A stretch of DNA of 50,729 nucleotides from Mesorhizobium sp. LNHC252B00 (lineage in GTDB: Bacteria > Pseudomonadota > Alphaproteobacteria > Rhizobiales > Rhizobiaceae): the NCBI RefSeq assembly GCF_000502955.1, contig NZ_AYWO01000005.1, forward strand, positions 118,344-169,072. Direction: 5' to 3'. Below the pieces are notes generated by a model. It was not told the DNA's origin, searched no databases, and worked only from the letters and a program-made list of their open reading frames with translations. Of the stretch, positions 20,706-29,793 are shown piece after piece. The first letter of the stretch is position 1. Each line of letters starts with the position of its first letter. Position numbers and translations under genes: made by a program.

Positions 20706-21713
20706 TCAGCTTTCCCCGAACTGGCGCACGCGCGGATCGAGCAGCACGAGCAGCATGTCGGCGATGATGTTGCCGACAATCAGCGTTGCCGACAAAACCA
20801 TCATGAACGTGGCGGTGACATAGACGTCGCCGACAGCCATGGAGCCGACGATCGCCGGGCCGACGGTTGGCAGCGCAAAGATGATTGCGGTCTCGATCTC
20901 GCCGGTGAGCATATAAGGCAGCACCACGCCCTGGTACATGACGAGGGGGTGCAGCGCATTGGGCACGGCGTGACGCATGACGACGGCAGTGCCGGTCAGC
21001 CCCTTGGCCCTGGCAGTCTCGACATATTGCGCGTTCAGCGTGTCGAGCAGATTGCCGCGCATGACGCGCATATTGTAGGCGAGGCCGCCGAAGGTGGCGA
21101 TCGCCACGACAGGCCAGACATGCTTGACCAGGTCGACGAATTTGGCCCACGACCACGTAGCGCCGCCATATTGCGGCGAGAAGAAGCTGCCGATCTCCGA
21201 TACGTTGAACTGGAAGACCAGGAGATAGACGATGATCAGCGCCATCAGGAAGCGCGGCACCGTCATGCCTAGGAAGGAGATGGCCGAAAGCGTGCTGTCT
21301 ATCCAGGTATATTGCCGGGTCGCCGCCCAAATGCCGAAGCCGATGCCCAGCACCGAGGCGAGCAGATGGCAGACCAAAGCCAGAAGGAGCGTGCGCGGCA
21401 GCCGCTCGCCGACCACATCGGCTACCGGCTTGTTGTAATAGAGGCTGTAGCCGAAGTCGCCGCGGGTGATGATGCCACCGATCCAGTTAAGATACTGGAC
21501 GGGCAGCGGCTTATCGAGGCCATGCTCGATGCGATAGGCCTTTGCCTGCGCGTCAGCCTCGGCGAAGGAAGCTCCACCCTGGTTGATCGCCTGCGAGCGG
21601 ATGTAGTCGGCATAATCGCCCGGCGGCGCCTGGATGATGGCAAAGGTGACCAGGCTCAAAATGGCGAGGACCGGTATTGCCGACGCTATGCGCGTGAGCA
21701 GGAATCGCAACAT
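20706..21713 (-). CDS. agpB: Alpha-galactoside ABC transporter permease (DppB-type)
   Basis: 335 residues. It begins with the typical DppB/OppB N-terminus MLRFLLTRIASAIPVLAILS, has several membrane segments, and contains the EAA-type loop ETARAKGLTGTAVVMRHAVP. It pairs with AgpC. A strong hairpin (21776-21802) lies between it and the upstream binding-protein gene and probably sets a lower permease dose. Confidence 0.9.
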   Translation of the reverse strand: MLRFLLTRIASAIPVLAILSLVTFAIIQAPPGDYADYIRSQAINQGGASFAEADAQAKAYRIEHGLDKPLPVQYLNWIGGIITRGDFGYSLYYNKPVADVVGERLPRTLLLALVCHLLASVLGIGFGIWAATRQYTWIDSTLSAISFLGMTVPRFLMALIIVYLLVFQFNVSEIGSFFSPQYGGATWSWAKFVDLVKHVWPVVAIATFGGLAYNMRVMRGNLLDTLNAQYVETARAKGLTGTAVVMRHAVPNALHPLVMYQGVVLPYMLTGEIETAIIFALPTVGPAIVGSMAVGDVYVTATFMMVLSATLIVGNIIADMLLVLLDPRVRQFGES

Positions 21714-21775
21714 GGACGGTCCGTTTCCTTGTCTCGCCGATCGCGCCCTTTGGATGCGTCCGGAGGTTGACTTTG

Positions 21776-21802
21776 TCGGGCCGCGCCGGCGGCGCGGCCC
21801 GA
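21776..21802 (-). promoter_or_regulatory. Strong intercistronic hairpin between agpA and agpB
   Basis: TCGGGCCGCGCC (21776-21787) and GGCGCGGCCCGA (21791-21802) pair perfectly over 12 bp around a 3-nt loop. It lies 26 nt after the binding-protein stop codon. There is no T-run, so it more likely protects the upstream mRNA from 3' decay, or terminates partially, than acts as a full terminator. Confidence 0.6.
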
Positions 21803-21827
21803 ATTCTCTCAGTCAGGGGAGGTAAAC

Positions 21828-23912
21828 CTAATCCATCGGGCCTTTTTCTCCGGGCTTGCCGGGCAGCTCCTCAGGGAACAACTCGTATTTCGCCTGCTTG
21901 TCGGCGGCGACAAAGACCCGTTCGCGAATGATCGAATCCTCGGCCCAGTTGAACATGAAGATCGGCGTGCCCTGCGGAATGTTCGAGAAACGCTTGTTGA
22001 CGATCAGCGCGCCAGGATATTCCGTCAGACCGACATTGTAGACGTGTTCCGTCGAGATCTTCTGAAACTGTTTCATCAGGCTGGCGCGTTGGTCATTGTC
22101 CTGCGTCGAGACGAACTTGTTGACGATGTCGACGAGGTCCTTTTCGAAAGGCATCAAATCGACCTCGCCGTTTTCCGGCGCTCGATGGTCCCAGCTGGTG
22201 CGCGGACCGACCGGGGCGAGCTGCGCGGTGTTCTGCACCACCGAGGTCAGTTCCTGGTCGTTGCGCCGGACCAGCCAGTCGAAGCGGCCGGAATATTGCG
22301 AAGCGTCACGCTGAGTGCCGTTGAGCCCGTTGAGCACGACCCGAATTCCAAGCTTTTCCATCTGGGCGACGACGCCTTCGGCAAGGCTCTTGTCGGTGGT
22401 GTAGTCGTTGTTGACCAACATCACGACCTCGACGTTCTTGCCGCCGGCGGTGCCGGAAGGGAAGTTCACGAAACCGTCGCCGTCGGTGTCCTTGAGGCCT
22501 GCCTTGGCCAGTTCGGCCTTGGCGCCATCGAGATCGAAGGGATAGTAGACCGTCGAATTGCGGTCATAGAAGCTGGTGCCCGACGACAGTCCGCCGGGAT
22601 AGATGGCGGTGAACGGCCCCTTGACCAGCGAGTCGCCGAGCGCCTTGCGGTCGAGCGCCATGGTGATGGCCTTGCGGAAGTCCTCGTTGCGGTTCAGCTC
22701 GCGCACGGCCTGCCCGCGCGCGTCCGGGTTGCCCCAGCCATTGGCGGAAAAGTTCATGCGCAAATTGTAGCCGATGAGCCGCGGGCCGAAGGCCAGGCGT
22801 GCGGGCGCATTGGCCTCTGCCGCGCGCTTCAGCGAGGCGACGAAGTTTTCCGGCTGTTCCAGATTGGAAAAGTCAGCCGAGCCGGCGACCGCCTGGACGT
22901 CGCGGTCGGCCCAGGTCGACAGCTTGTACTGCAGCTCGTTGAGGTAAGGCAGCTGGTTGCCCTTCTCGTCGACTTTCCAATAATAGGGGTTGCGACGCAG
23001 GACGATGATATCGTCAGGCCGGTATTCGACCGGCACCCAGGCGCCCATTACCGGCAGGTTCATATATTCCGGCGGGAAGGCGTTCTTGAACTGATCGTAG
23101 GTGTTCTTCGAATATTTCGGATGCTGCGGCTTCAGGATGTGCGAAGGACCCGGGCAGAAGGTGCCGTATGCCATCGCGTAGAGATATTGTTTCGGAAACG
23201 CCTCCTTGAAGGTCCACTCGACGGTGTAGTCGTCGATCTTCTTCAGCGTCGTGCCGACACCGAAAGTTTCCGGCGTCGCTCCGTTCAGCGGCGAGACGTT
23301 CGGGTCGACGACCTCGTCGTCCCAGTAGAACATGACATCGTCGGCATTGAAGGCAATGCCATCCGACCATTTGGCGCCTTCGACCAGGTGCATGGTCAGC
23401 TTGTGGCCGTCCTTCGACCAGTCCCAGCTCCTGGCCAGGTTCGGCAACGGCTCGGTGTCCTTCGCCTCGACCTGGAACAGCGGTGCGGTGCGCGTCAGGC
23501 ATTCGGAAAGACCGATATCGATGCCGCCCCAGCCTTGGGTCTGGCCGGCGCCGTAGTTCCAGCCCTCCGGCCGCCCGCCGATGACATGGCGCATCGTATC
23601 GCCGTAGACGCCGATGCCGTCCTGCATGTTGCCCGTCTTGAAGACCAGCGGTTCTTTCGGCAGCCGGTCCTTGAGCGGCGGCAGCTTGCCGGTCTTGACG
23701 TATTTATCGGTGACCCAGTCCGGCTCGTGATATTCGGGGAGCGCCTTGAACTCCAGAATGGAGTCACGCGCCACATAGTGGATCTTGCCCTCGGCGGGGA
23801 ACGGTGTCGGCGCCGGCGGAACCGTCGGTTCGCTAGCGTATACACTGAGTGCCGAGACCGAGACGCTCAGCGCCAGTCCGGCAGCAAGACCGATATCGCG
23901 TAAATTCCTCAC
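21828..23912 (-). CDS. agpA: Alpha-galactoside ABC transporter substrate-binding protein (SBP family 5)
   Basis: 694 residues. A GTG start at 23912 is chosen because GAGGGAGAGAG lies just upstream and it gives a clean Sec signal (DIGLAAGLALSVSVSALSVYA, where an AxA-like end precedes SEPTVPP). The mature part is a family 5 (peptide/nickel-type) solute-binding protein (EGAKWSDGIAFNADDVMFYW is the familiar core). In S. meliloti the corresponding AgpA binds raffinose and melibiose-type sugars, an example of sugars carried by a peptide-class transporter. It is periplasmic. It is preceded by a 119-nt gap with two hairpins and followed by another. Confidence 0.88.
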   Translation of the reverse strand: MRNLRDIGLAAGLALSVSVSALSVYASEPTVPPAPTPFPAEGKIHYVARDSILEFKALPEYHEPDWVTDKYVKTGKLPPLKDRLPKEPLVFKTGNMQDGIGVYGDTMRHVIGGRPEGWNYGAGQTQGWGGIDIGLSECLTRTAPLFQVEAKDTEPLPNLARSWDWSKDGHKLTMHLVEGAKWSDGIAFNADDVMFYWDDEVVDPNVSPLNGATPETFGVGTTLKKIDDYTVEWTFKEAFPKQYLYAMAYGTFCPGPSHILKPQHPKYSKNTYDQFKNAFPPEYMNLPVMGAWVPVEYRPDDIIVLRRNPYYWKVDEKGNQLPYLNELQYKLSTWADRDVQAVAGSADFSNLEQPENFVASLKRAAEANAPARLAFGPRLIGYNLRMNFSANGWGNPDARGQAVRELNRNEDFRKAITMALDRKALGDSLVKGPFTAIYPGGLSSGTSFYDRNSTVYYPFDLDGAKAELAKAGLKDTDGDGFVNFPSGTAGGKNVEVVMLVNNDYTTDKSLAEGVVAQMEKLGIRVVLNGLNGTQRDASQYSGRFDWLVRRNDQELTSVVQNTAQLAPVGPRTSWDHRAPENGEVDLMPFEKDLVDIVNKFVSTQDNDQRASLMKQFQKISTEHVYNVGLTEYPGALIVNKRFSNIPQGTPIFMFNWAEDSIIRERVFVAADKQAKYELFPEELPGKPGEKGPMD

Positions 23913-23936
23913 TGTCTCTCTCCCTCTTGTTTGTTC

Positions 23937-24014
23937 CGGAGCGTTTGCATCCGCTCCGCTTCTCCTCGAACTCAAACGGCTTCCTGGCAGTGGATCCGCC
24001 TCCCGTAGATCCAC
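23937..24014 (-). promoter_or_regulatory. Two inverted repeats between agaL1 and agpA
   Basis: The 119-nt gap holds two perfect 7-bp stems: CGGAGCG (23937-23943) with CGCTCCG (23952-23958), and GTGGATC (23990-23996) with GATCCAC (24008-24014). They may process the polycistronic mRNA or mark an internal promoter for agpA. The function is inferred. Confidence 0.4.
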
Positions 24015-24031
24015 CGTCACCGCATGTGGTT

Positions 24032-25498
24032 TCAGCCGGCTTGCGCCAGCGCAGCTTTTTCGGCTCGCAATTCCTCGATCGAGCGAACGCTGCGCCGTGC
24101 AGCGCCCGCCCACTCGCGGGTCTTCACCTGAGATGTCGACAGCCGCTCCCTGGCGGCCGGAACCGCATGGGCATATTGCGGCAGCCAGGCCGCCTGGGCG
24201 ACGACCATTTCGTCGACCATCTGCCAGACCTCCTCCGGCGTCGAAACCGCGCCGACCAGCGGGTCGTGCAGCACGGCGAGCTTCAACAGATCGATGTCGC
24301 CTGATATCGCGGCATGAACCGACATGCGCTGGACGTTGATGGAGGAAATGCAGGTGGCGGCGCAGGCTTCCGGCAGCGCGATGCCGGCCGCCATGTTGAT
24401 GCCGAAACGGTCGACGAAGCCGGGCGACTCGACGATGGCATCCTGCGGCAGGTTGGTGATCACCCCATCGTTCTTGACGTTGAAGTGGCCGCGATAGACG
24501 CGGTTGGTCTCCAGCGCCTCCAGTATGTGGCTGGCATGCTCGTTGGAGCGTTTATCCGGGTCGATCGGCTTTGACGCCGCTTCGAGGAACTGCGGATATT
24601 CCGTTTCGAACCAGTTGCGGGTTTCGGTGGAGTAGCGAAGATAGCCGCCCGTTTCACCGTGGATCCAGTCGGACATGTCGATCCAGCGCGTAATCTCGTC
24701 GGGACGTTTGCGATACCAGGGCAGATATTCGGAAAGATGGCCGTTGCTTTCGGTCGAATAGACGCCGAAGCGCTTCAGGACATCGATGCGCAGCTTCTCC
24801 TGTTGCGAATAGACCGGATGCGCCTCGAAGGCGGCCACCAATTCGTCCTTGCCGATGGGGCGGCCGTTCAGGCGCAGGTCGATGAACCAGGTCTGGTGGT
24901 TGATGCCTGAACAGACATAGTCGAGTTCCTGCCTGGACTTCGCGCCGAGGACCTCGGCGATCTGCTCGGCTCCGTGCTGGACCCCGTGGCAGAGCCCGAC
25001 GGTGTCGACCTTGCCGTATTCGATCGCTGCCCAGGTGTTCATCGCCATCGGGTTGGCGTAGTTCAGGAATTTGACGTTCGTCTCGGCGACCTCGCGGATG
25101 TCCTTGCAGAAATCCAGGATCACCGGGATGTTGCGCTGGCCATAGAGAATGCCGCCGGCGCAAATCGTATCGCCGACGCACTGGTCGATGCCATATTTTA
25201 GGGGAATGCGGATATCGTCGGCATAGGCTTCGAGGCCTCCGACCCGGACGCAGCTGATGACGTAGCGTGCGCCTTCGAGCGCCTTGCGGCGGTCGGTGGT
25301 CGCCGTCACCTTGGTCGGCAATCTGTTTGCCTCGATGATCCTGTCGAGGATCGCCTTGATCATCTGAAGATTGTGCTCGCTGACGTCGGTCAACGCGAAT
25401 TCGATGTCCTTGAATTCGGGCACGCACAGGATGTCGGTGAACAATTTCTTGGTGAAGCCGACGCTGCCCGCACCGATGATAGCGATTTTGAAACTCAT
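24032..25498 (-). CDS. agaL1: Alpha-galactosidase/alpha-glucosidase, GH4 (AgaL1-like)
   Basis: 488 residues. NAD site IAIIGAGSVGFTKKLF (5-20), YANPMAMNTWA (147-157), metal ligands Cys170-His171 (GLCHGVQH) and Asn200-His201 (GINHQTW). It is the first gene of the minus-strand operon, diverging from the AraC-type regulator. AGGTG lies before the ATG. It is clearly diverged from the AgaL2-like enzyme at the other end, which suggests different linkages or chain lengths. The cytoplasmic location means oligosaccharides are imported whole and then cleaved. Confidence 0.88.
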   Translation of the reverse strand: MSFKIAIIGAGSVGFTKKLFTDILCVPEFKDIEFALTDVSEHNLQMIKAILDRIIEANRLPTKVTATTDRRKALEGARYVISCVRVGGLEAYADDIRIPLKYGIDQCVGDTICAGGILYGQRNIPVILDFCKDIREVAETNVKFLNYANPMAMNTWAAIEYGKVDTVGLCHGVQHGAEQIAEVLGAKSRQELDYVCSGINHQTWFIDLRLNGRPIGKDELVAAFEAHPVYSQQEKLRIDVLKRFGVYSTESNGHLSEYLPWYRKRPDEITRWIDMSDWIHGETGGYLRYSTETRNWFETEYPQFLEAASKPIDPDKRSNEHASHILEALETNRVYRGHFNVKNDGVITNLPQDAIVESPGFVDRFGINMAAGIALPEACAATCISSINVQRMSVHAAISGDIDLLKLAVLHDPLVGAVSTPEEVWQMVDEMVVAQAAWLPQYAHAVPAARERLSTSQVKTREWAGAARRSVRSIEELRAEKAALAQAG

Positions 25499-25556
25499 CA
25501 GGCGCACCTCATTCCATTCGATATGCAGGCAAGGAATGACAATGGGAAGTTGTAGC

Positions 25557-25574
25557 CACATGCCGTGACATGTG
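25557..25574. promoter_or_regulatory. Inverted repeat in the agaL1/agpT divergent promoter region
   Basis: CACATG (25557-25562) and CATGTG (25569-25574) flank a 6-nt spacer, about 60 nt upstream of agaL1. This could be an operator, but AraC-type proteins normally bind direct repeats, so assignment to AgpT is doubtful. The region 25499-25744 otherwise holds both divergent promoters, which I cannot place precisely. Confidence 0.25.
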
Positions 25575-25744
25575 TGCGCGACAAGCCGGAATCCGGCTCA
25601 CCAACCTCCCTGTCCGCTCCTCGACTGCGGATCCCTCTCGCTTTTCGACGGAGATTATGCGCTTATTCGCGAGCGCGACCAGAGAAGGATTATGCTTTCG
25701 AGGGTAATTTTGTGCTGGATGATTTAATAGCCAACGGACAATCC

Positions 25745-26620
25745 ATGCGCACGATCTCGCTGCCGCGCGGTCGCCAGCGCCTGCACGCCATGCCGACGAG
25801 CACGGGCTACGAGGTGCGCGAGGACGAAATCTATGATTGGGACGGCCGCAAGCGCGGCCAGACACCGTTCACAGTGCTCCAGCACACGATTAGCGGAGCC
25901 GGCCGGCTGCGCTACGAAAACCGCAACTACCGCCTGCAGAAGAACGACACATTGCTGGTGCTGGTGCCGCACAACCACCGCTACTGGCTGGCTGGGGATG
26001 AGCGCTGGGAGTTTTTCTGGATCTCGATGAACGGCGAGGAGGCGCTGCGCATCCACAAGTCGATCCTCAGCGTCTCGGGTCCTGTATTTCGGCTGCAGCC
26101 GGCGACGATCGATCATCTTGCCGATTGCAGCCTGCGCCTAATCAAAGGGGCTGCTTCGCCGGGTGCTGCTTCGGCGATAGCCTACGAGGCTGCGATGGCG
26201 CTCTATGACGATGTGTTCGGCTCCCACGCCTTTGCCGAAAAACAGAGCGTCATGCAGCCGGTGATCGATCACATCGGTGCCAATCTCGATAAACCGCTGC
26301 CGGTGGCGGACCTGGTCCAGATCAGCGGCCTCAGCCGGGCTCATTTTTCGCGCTGTTTCGCCGAAAGCGAAGGCGTGCCGCCCGCCGAGTTCGTGCTGCA
26401 GCAGCGCCTGCAACGCGCGGCGAAGCTGCTGACCAAGGTGGATTTTCTGCCGGTGAAGGAAGTCGCCATCCTCTGCGGCTTCGAGGACGCGAACTATTTT
26501 TCAAAGGTCTTCCGCCGCTGTTACGGCATCACGCCAAGCCAATTCCGCACCACCGGCATGTACGCCAGCATGAGAACCCCGGCCAGGCGCGGCGTCAGGG
26601 CGTCCGATGACGGGACCTGA
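25745..26620 (+). CDS. agpT: AraC-family activator of alpha-galactoside genes (AgpT-like)
   Basis: About 291 residues from ATG 25745; the frame is open to 25565, so a longer form is possible. The N-terminal half is a cupin-like sensor (GAGRLRYENRNYRLQKNDTLL, then VPHNHRYW) and the C-terminal 100 residues are the double helix-turn-helix of AraC (ISGLSRAHFSRCFAESEGV and ILCGFEDANYFSKVFRRCYG). It is divergent from agaL1 at the position of S. meliloti AgpT, which activates the operon in the presence of alpha-galactosides. The inducer here is inferred. It converges on the next operon's last gene with 23 nt between stops. Confidence 0.85.
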   Translation: MRTISLPRGRQRLHAMPTSTGYEVREDEIYDWDGRKRGQTPFTVLQHTISGAGRLRYENRNYRLQKNDTLLVLVPHNHRYWLAGDERWEFFWISMNGEEALRIHKSILSVSGPVFRLQPATIDHLADCSLRLIKGAASPGAASAIAYEAAMALYDDVFGSHAFAEKQSVMQPVIDHIGANLDKPLPVADLVQISGLSRAHFSRCFAESEGVPPAEFVLQQRLQRAAKLLTKVDFLPVKEVAILCGFEDANYFSKVFRRCYGITPSQFRTTGMYASMRTPARRGVRASDDGT

Positions 26621-26643
26621 CGCCGCCGCCGTTAGACAGGCAG

Positions 26644-28671
26644 CTAGGCTGCGCGCAGACTGCCGCCATCCAGCCACTCGAGATCGGCCTGCGAAAGCGT
26701 GATGTCGAGGGCGCGAAGGCTGTCGTCCAACTCGTCCAGCGTGCGCGGCCCGATCAGCGGAATGGATGGGAAAGGCTGAGCAAGCACGTAGGCGAGCGCA
26801 ACATGGATCGGGCTCTTGCCAAGTCTCGCGGCAAGGTCGATCGCCCGGTCGCGGCGGCCGAAATTCCGTTCCGAGTACCAGACACGTACCAGTTCCTCGT
26901 TGTCGAGCCTGTCGCGCCCGGCGCGGTCGGTGAAGAAGCCGCGTCCCTGGCTCGACCAGGCGAAGTTCGGCATCTGCCGAGATGTCAGCCAGGCCTTCCA
27001 CGCATCCGTGGAGGACGTGATGCAGCCAGCCCAGATCGGCTCCAGCATTTCGGCCAGCGAGAAATTGTTGGATAGCGCGCCGGGCTTTTGCTTGCCGGTG
27101 CGTTCGGCATAGGCAATGGCCTCATCCATGCGTTCCATCGTCCAGTTCGAGCCGCCGAACGGGCCGCGGATGCGGCCAGCCTTTACCTCGCGATCCATCG
27201 CATCGACGAATTCGCCGACCGGCACGTCCGGATTGTCGCGGTGCATGAAATAGACATCGACATGGTCGGTCTGCAGGCGGTCGAGCGACTGGTCGAGCTG
27301 CTTGCCGATCACATCGGGATAGCAGAGCGGCGAGTGGGCGCCCTTGGCGATGACCACCGATTGCGCGCGCACGCCGCGGTTCTTCAGCCACTCGCCAAGC
27401 AGCTTCTCGGTATAACCGGCGCCGTAGACATAACCGGTGTCGAAGAGATTGCCGCCGGCCTCGAAAAAGGCGTCGAGCAGGATCGAGCCCGAGGAAAACG
27501 TGCGGAAATCCTCGAAGCCGAGCGCCACCACCGACGCGGGCTTCGACAGGCCCGGTATCTTGCGCTTGGCGATCGCCGTGCCGCCTGATCGCAAAGGCCG
27601 GCCGGAGATGGTGTTGATGCGTTGTTGGGGCTTCTCGATCCCGTATTCGAGGCCGGCCGCCGCCCGCCATCTGTCCAGCACACGCAACGTGCCGAGGCTT
27701 TCCGCCCAGGCCATGCCCGGCCAGGCGAATTCCTGCCTCCCGGCGCGAATGGCCTCGCCGGCCGCGTCGACCTCGAAGGAATAGACATGGCGCTTCTCGT
27801 TGACGCTGATGGTCTCGCGCGAGCCATCCGATGCAATGACGTCGATCTGGCCCAGGCCGACGCTGCGGTTACCGCCAGCGAACCAGAAGTCCGGCACCTC
27901 GATGCGGCCTTTGGTGCCCAGGATGCGCAGAACATTGTCCTGGTTGAGCGAGATGCTGCAGGAGACTTCGGCGACAATGCCGCCGGGGAAATGCAGCAGC
28001 GCCGAGGCCCATTCGTCGACGCCGGACTGGCCAAGATGGGCGGTGCCGACGACCTTGTCAGGCTCGGCGAAGGGTTTTCCAGCTGCGGCGCCGGCAATCA
28101 ATCGGACCATCGAGACGGGATAGCCGCCGACGTCAAGAATGCCGCCGCCGGCAAGATCGTTGGCGTAGAGCCGGTGCTGCGGCATGAAGCCCGGCATGGC
28201 GAAACCGAAGCTCGACTTGATCATCCTGATCTCGCCGATGACACCGGACCTGATCAGCTCGACCAGCTTCAGCGTCTGCGGGTGCAGCCGGTACATGAAG
28301 GCTTCGCCGAGAAACGTGCCGGCCTTGCGCGCGGCATGCATCATGGCGTCGGCCTCGAAGGCGGTCAGCGCAAGCGGCTTTTCGCACAGCACATGCTTTC
28401 CTGCCTCGGCCGCCTTGATCGCCCATTGCGCATGGCCGGGATGCGGTATCGAAATGTAGACGGCGTCGACTTCGGGATCGGCAAGCAGCGCATCGTAGCC
28501 ATCGAGGATGCGGGCGCTGGGGAAACTCTCGGCGAGGCCAGGCTTGGCGGGATTGCGGGCACCGATGGCGACCAGCTTTCCGGTGCGCGAATCGGCCACG
28601 CCACCGGCAAAGGACTGGGCGATGCTGCCCGGGCCGAGGATGCCCCAGCGAATGGGCGTGGTTGCAGTCAT
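26644..28671 (-). CDS. Fusion of Gfo/Idh/MocA dehydrogenase and aldo/keto reductase
   Basis: 675 residues. Residues 1-345 are a Gfo/Idh/MocA oxidoreductase: Rossmann motif GILGPGS (10-16), the CEKPLAL signature (EKP 97-99), and GGGILDVGGYPVSM at 175-188. Residues about 360-675 are an aldo/keto reductase: tetrad Asp411, Tyr416 (DTGYVYGAGY), Lys443 and His477, with a SNW-type and a C-terminal LIGPRTLDEL cofactor segment. Both halves keep their key residues, so this may be a two-step NAD(P)-linked enzyme on a sugar. I use ATG 28671 because AAGGAG lies 8 nt before it; ATG 28677 is too close. It is the last gene of a sugar ABC operon, so its substrate is probably the imported sugar or a derivative. 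Confidence 0.85.
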   Translation of the reverse strand: MTATTPIRWGILGPGSIAQSFAGGVADSRTGKLVAIGARNPAKPGLAESFPSARILDGYDALLADPEVDAVYISIPHPGHAQWAIKAAEAGKHVLCEKPLALTAFEADAMMHAARKAGTFLGEAFMYRLHPQTLKLVELIRSGVIGEIRMIKSSFGFAMPGFMPQHRLYANDLAGGGILDVGGYPVSMVRLIAGAAAGKPFAEPDKVVGTAHLGQSGVDEWASALLHFPGGIVAEVSCSISLNQDNVLRILGTKGRIEVPDFWFAGGNRSVGLGQIDVIASDGSRETISVNEKRHVYSFEVDAAGEAIRAGRQEFAWPGMAWAESLGTLRVLDRWRAAAGLEYGIEKPQQRINTISGRPLRSGGTAIAKRKIPGLSKPASVVALGFEDFRTFSSGSILLDAFFEAGGNLFDTGYVYGAGYTEKLLGEWLKNRGVRAQSVVIAKGAHSPLCYPDVIGKQLDQSLDRLQTDHVDVYFMHRDNPDVPVGEFVDAMDREVKAGRIRGPFGGSNWTMERMDEAIAYAERTGKQKPGALSNNFSLAEMLEPIWAGCITSSTDAWKAWLTSRQMPNFAWSSQGRGFFTDRAGRDRLDNEELVRVWYSERNFGRRDRAIDLAARLGKSPIHVALAYVLAQPFPSIPLIGPRTLDELDDSLRALDITLSQADLEWLDGGSLRAA

Positions 28672-28705
28672 TGTCATTCTCCTTGAAGGCTGGAAAGGGC
28701 GGCGG

Positions 28706-29785
28706 TCACCGCAGCCGCAGTCCTTTTTCGTCGAACAGGTAGGATTTGCGGATGGAAACGGTGATTTCGGACGCATCGGGAACCTTTGCCGCGTCGCGCT
28801 GGATCACCACGTCTTCACCATTGGCCGTTCTGGTGTAGAGGAAGCTCGTGCCGCCGAGGTGCTCAATCACGTCGATGCCGACGACGAGGTCGGCGCCACC
28901 TTCTCCCGCGTTGCCGAAATGTTCGGGCCGCACGCCGACGATGACCTTGCTACCCACTTCGGGCGTAGCGCCCGTCAGCGGCTGGGTGAAACGGGTCTTG
29001 TCCTGACCCGCCAGTTCGACGATCACGCCACGCGCATCGTGCCCGACAATATGAGCTTTGATGAAGTTCATCTTCGGCGAGCCGACAAAGCCCGCCACGA
29101 ACTGGTTGTCGGGATTGTCGTAGAGATCGAGCGGCCGGCCGATCTGCTCGATATGGCCGGCGCGCATCACGACGATCCTGTCGGCGAGCGTCATCGCCTC
29201 GGTCTGGTCGTGCGTGACATAGATCATGGTGGCGCCGAGTTCCTTGTGCAGCCGAGAGATCTCGACGCGCATCTGGACGCGCAGTTCGGCGTCGAGATTG
29301 GAGAGCGGCTCATCGAACAGGAAGACCTGCGGCTCGCGCACGATGGCGCGACCTATGGCGACGCGCTGGCGCTGGCCGCCGGAGAGCTTTTTCGGCCGCC
29401 TGTCCATCAATTCGCTGATGCGCAAGATCTCGGCCGCGCGCTTTATCCGCCGATCGGTGTCGGCCTTCGGGTTGCCGGTCATGCGCAGCCCGAAAGAGAG
29501 GTTCTGTTCGACGCTCATGTGCGGATAGAGTGCGTAGGACTGGAACACCATGGCGATGCCGCGGTCGGCTGGCTCGACATCGTTTACTACCTTGCCGCCG
29601 ATGGCGATCTCGCCGGCGCTGATATCCTCGAGCCCGGCGATCATTCTGAGCAGAGTAGACTTGCCGCAGCCGGACGGGCCGACAAAGACGACGAACTCGC
29701 CGTCCTCGATATCGATGCTGGCGCCGTGGACAACCTCGAAGAGGCCGAAGCGCTTGACGACAGTGTTGAGCGTGACCGTTGCCAT
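28706..29785 (-). CDS. Sugar ABC transporter ATP-binding protein (MsmK/UgpC type)
   Basis: 359 residues. Walker A GPSGCGKS near residue 36, signature [19 protein letters not shown], Walker [12 protein letters not shown], and a C-terminal TOBE/OB regulatory region ([12 protein letters not shown]) as in carbohydrate uptake (CUT1) ATPases. It energises the two permeases encoded just upstream in the operon. ATG 29785 is supported by alignment of the usual [14 protein letters not shown] start. The fusion oxidoreductase starts 34 nt after its stop. Confidence 0.92.
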   Translation of the reverse strand: MATVTLNTVVKRFGLFEVVHGASIDIEDGEFVVFVGPSGCGKSTLLRMIAGLEDISAGEIAIGGKVVNDVEPADRGIAMVFQSYALYPHMSVEQNLSFGLRMTGNPKADTDRRIKRAAEILRISELMDRRPKKLSGGQRQRVAIGRAIVREPQVFLFDEPLSNLDAELRVQMRVEISRLHKELGATMIYVTHDQTEAMTLADRIVVMRAGHIEQIGRPLDLYDNPDNQFVAGFVGSPKMNFIKAHIVGHDARGVIVELAGQDKTRFTQPLTGATPEVGSKVIVGVRPEHFGNAGEGGADLVVGIDVIEHLGGTSFLYTRTANGEDVVIQRDAAKVPDASEITVSIRKSYLFDEKGLRLR

Positions 29786-29793
29786 TCTGCCCC

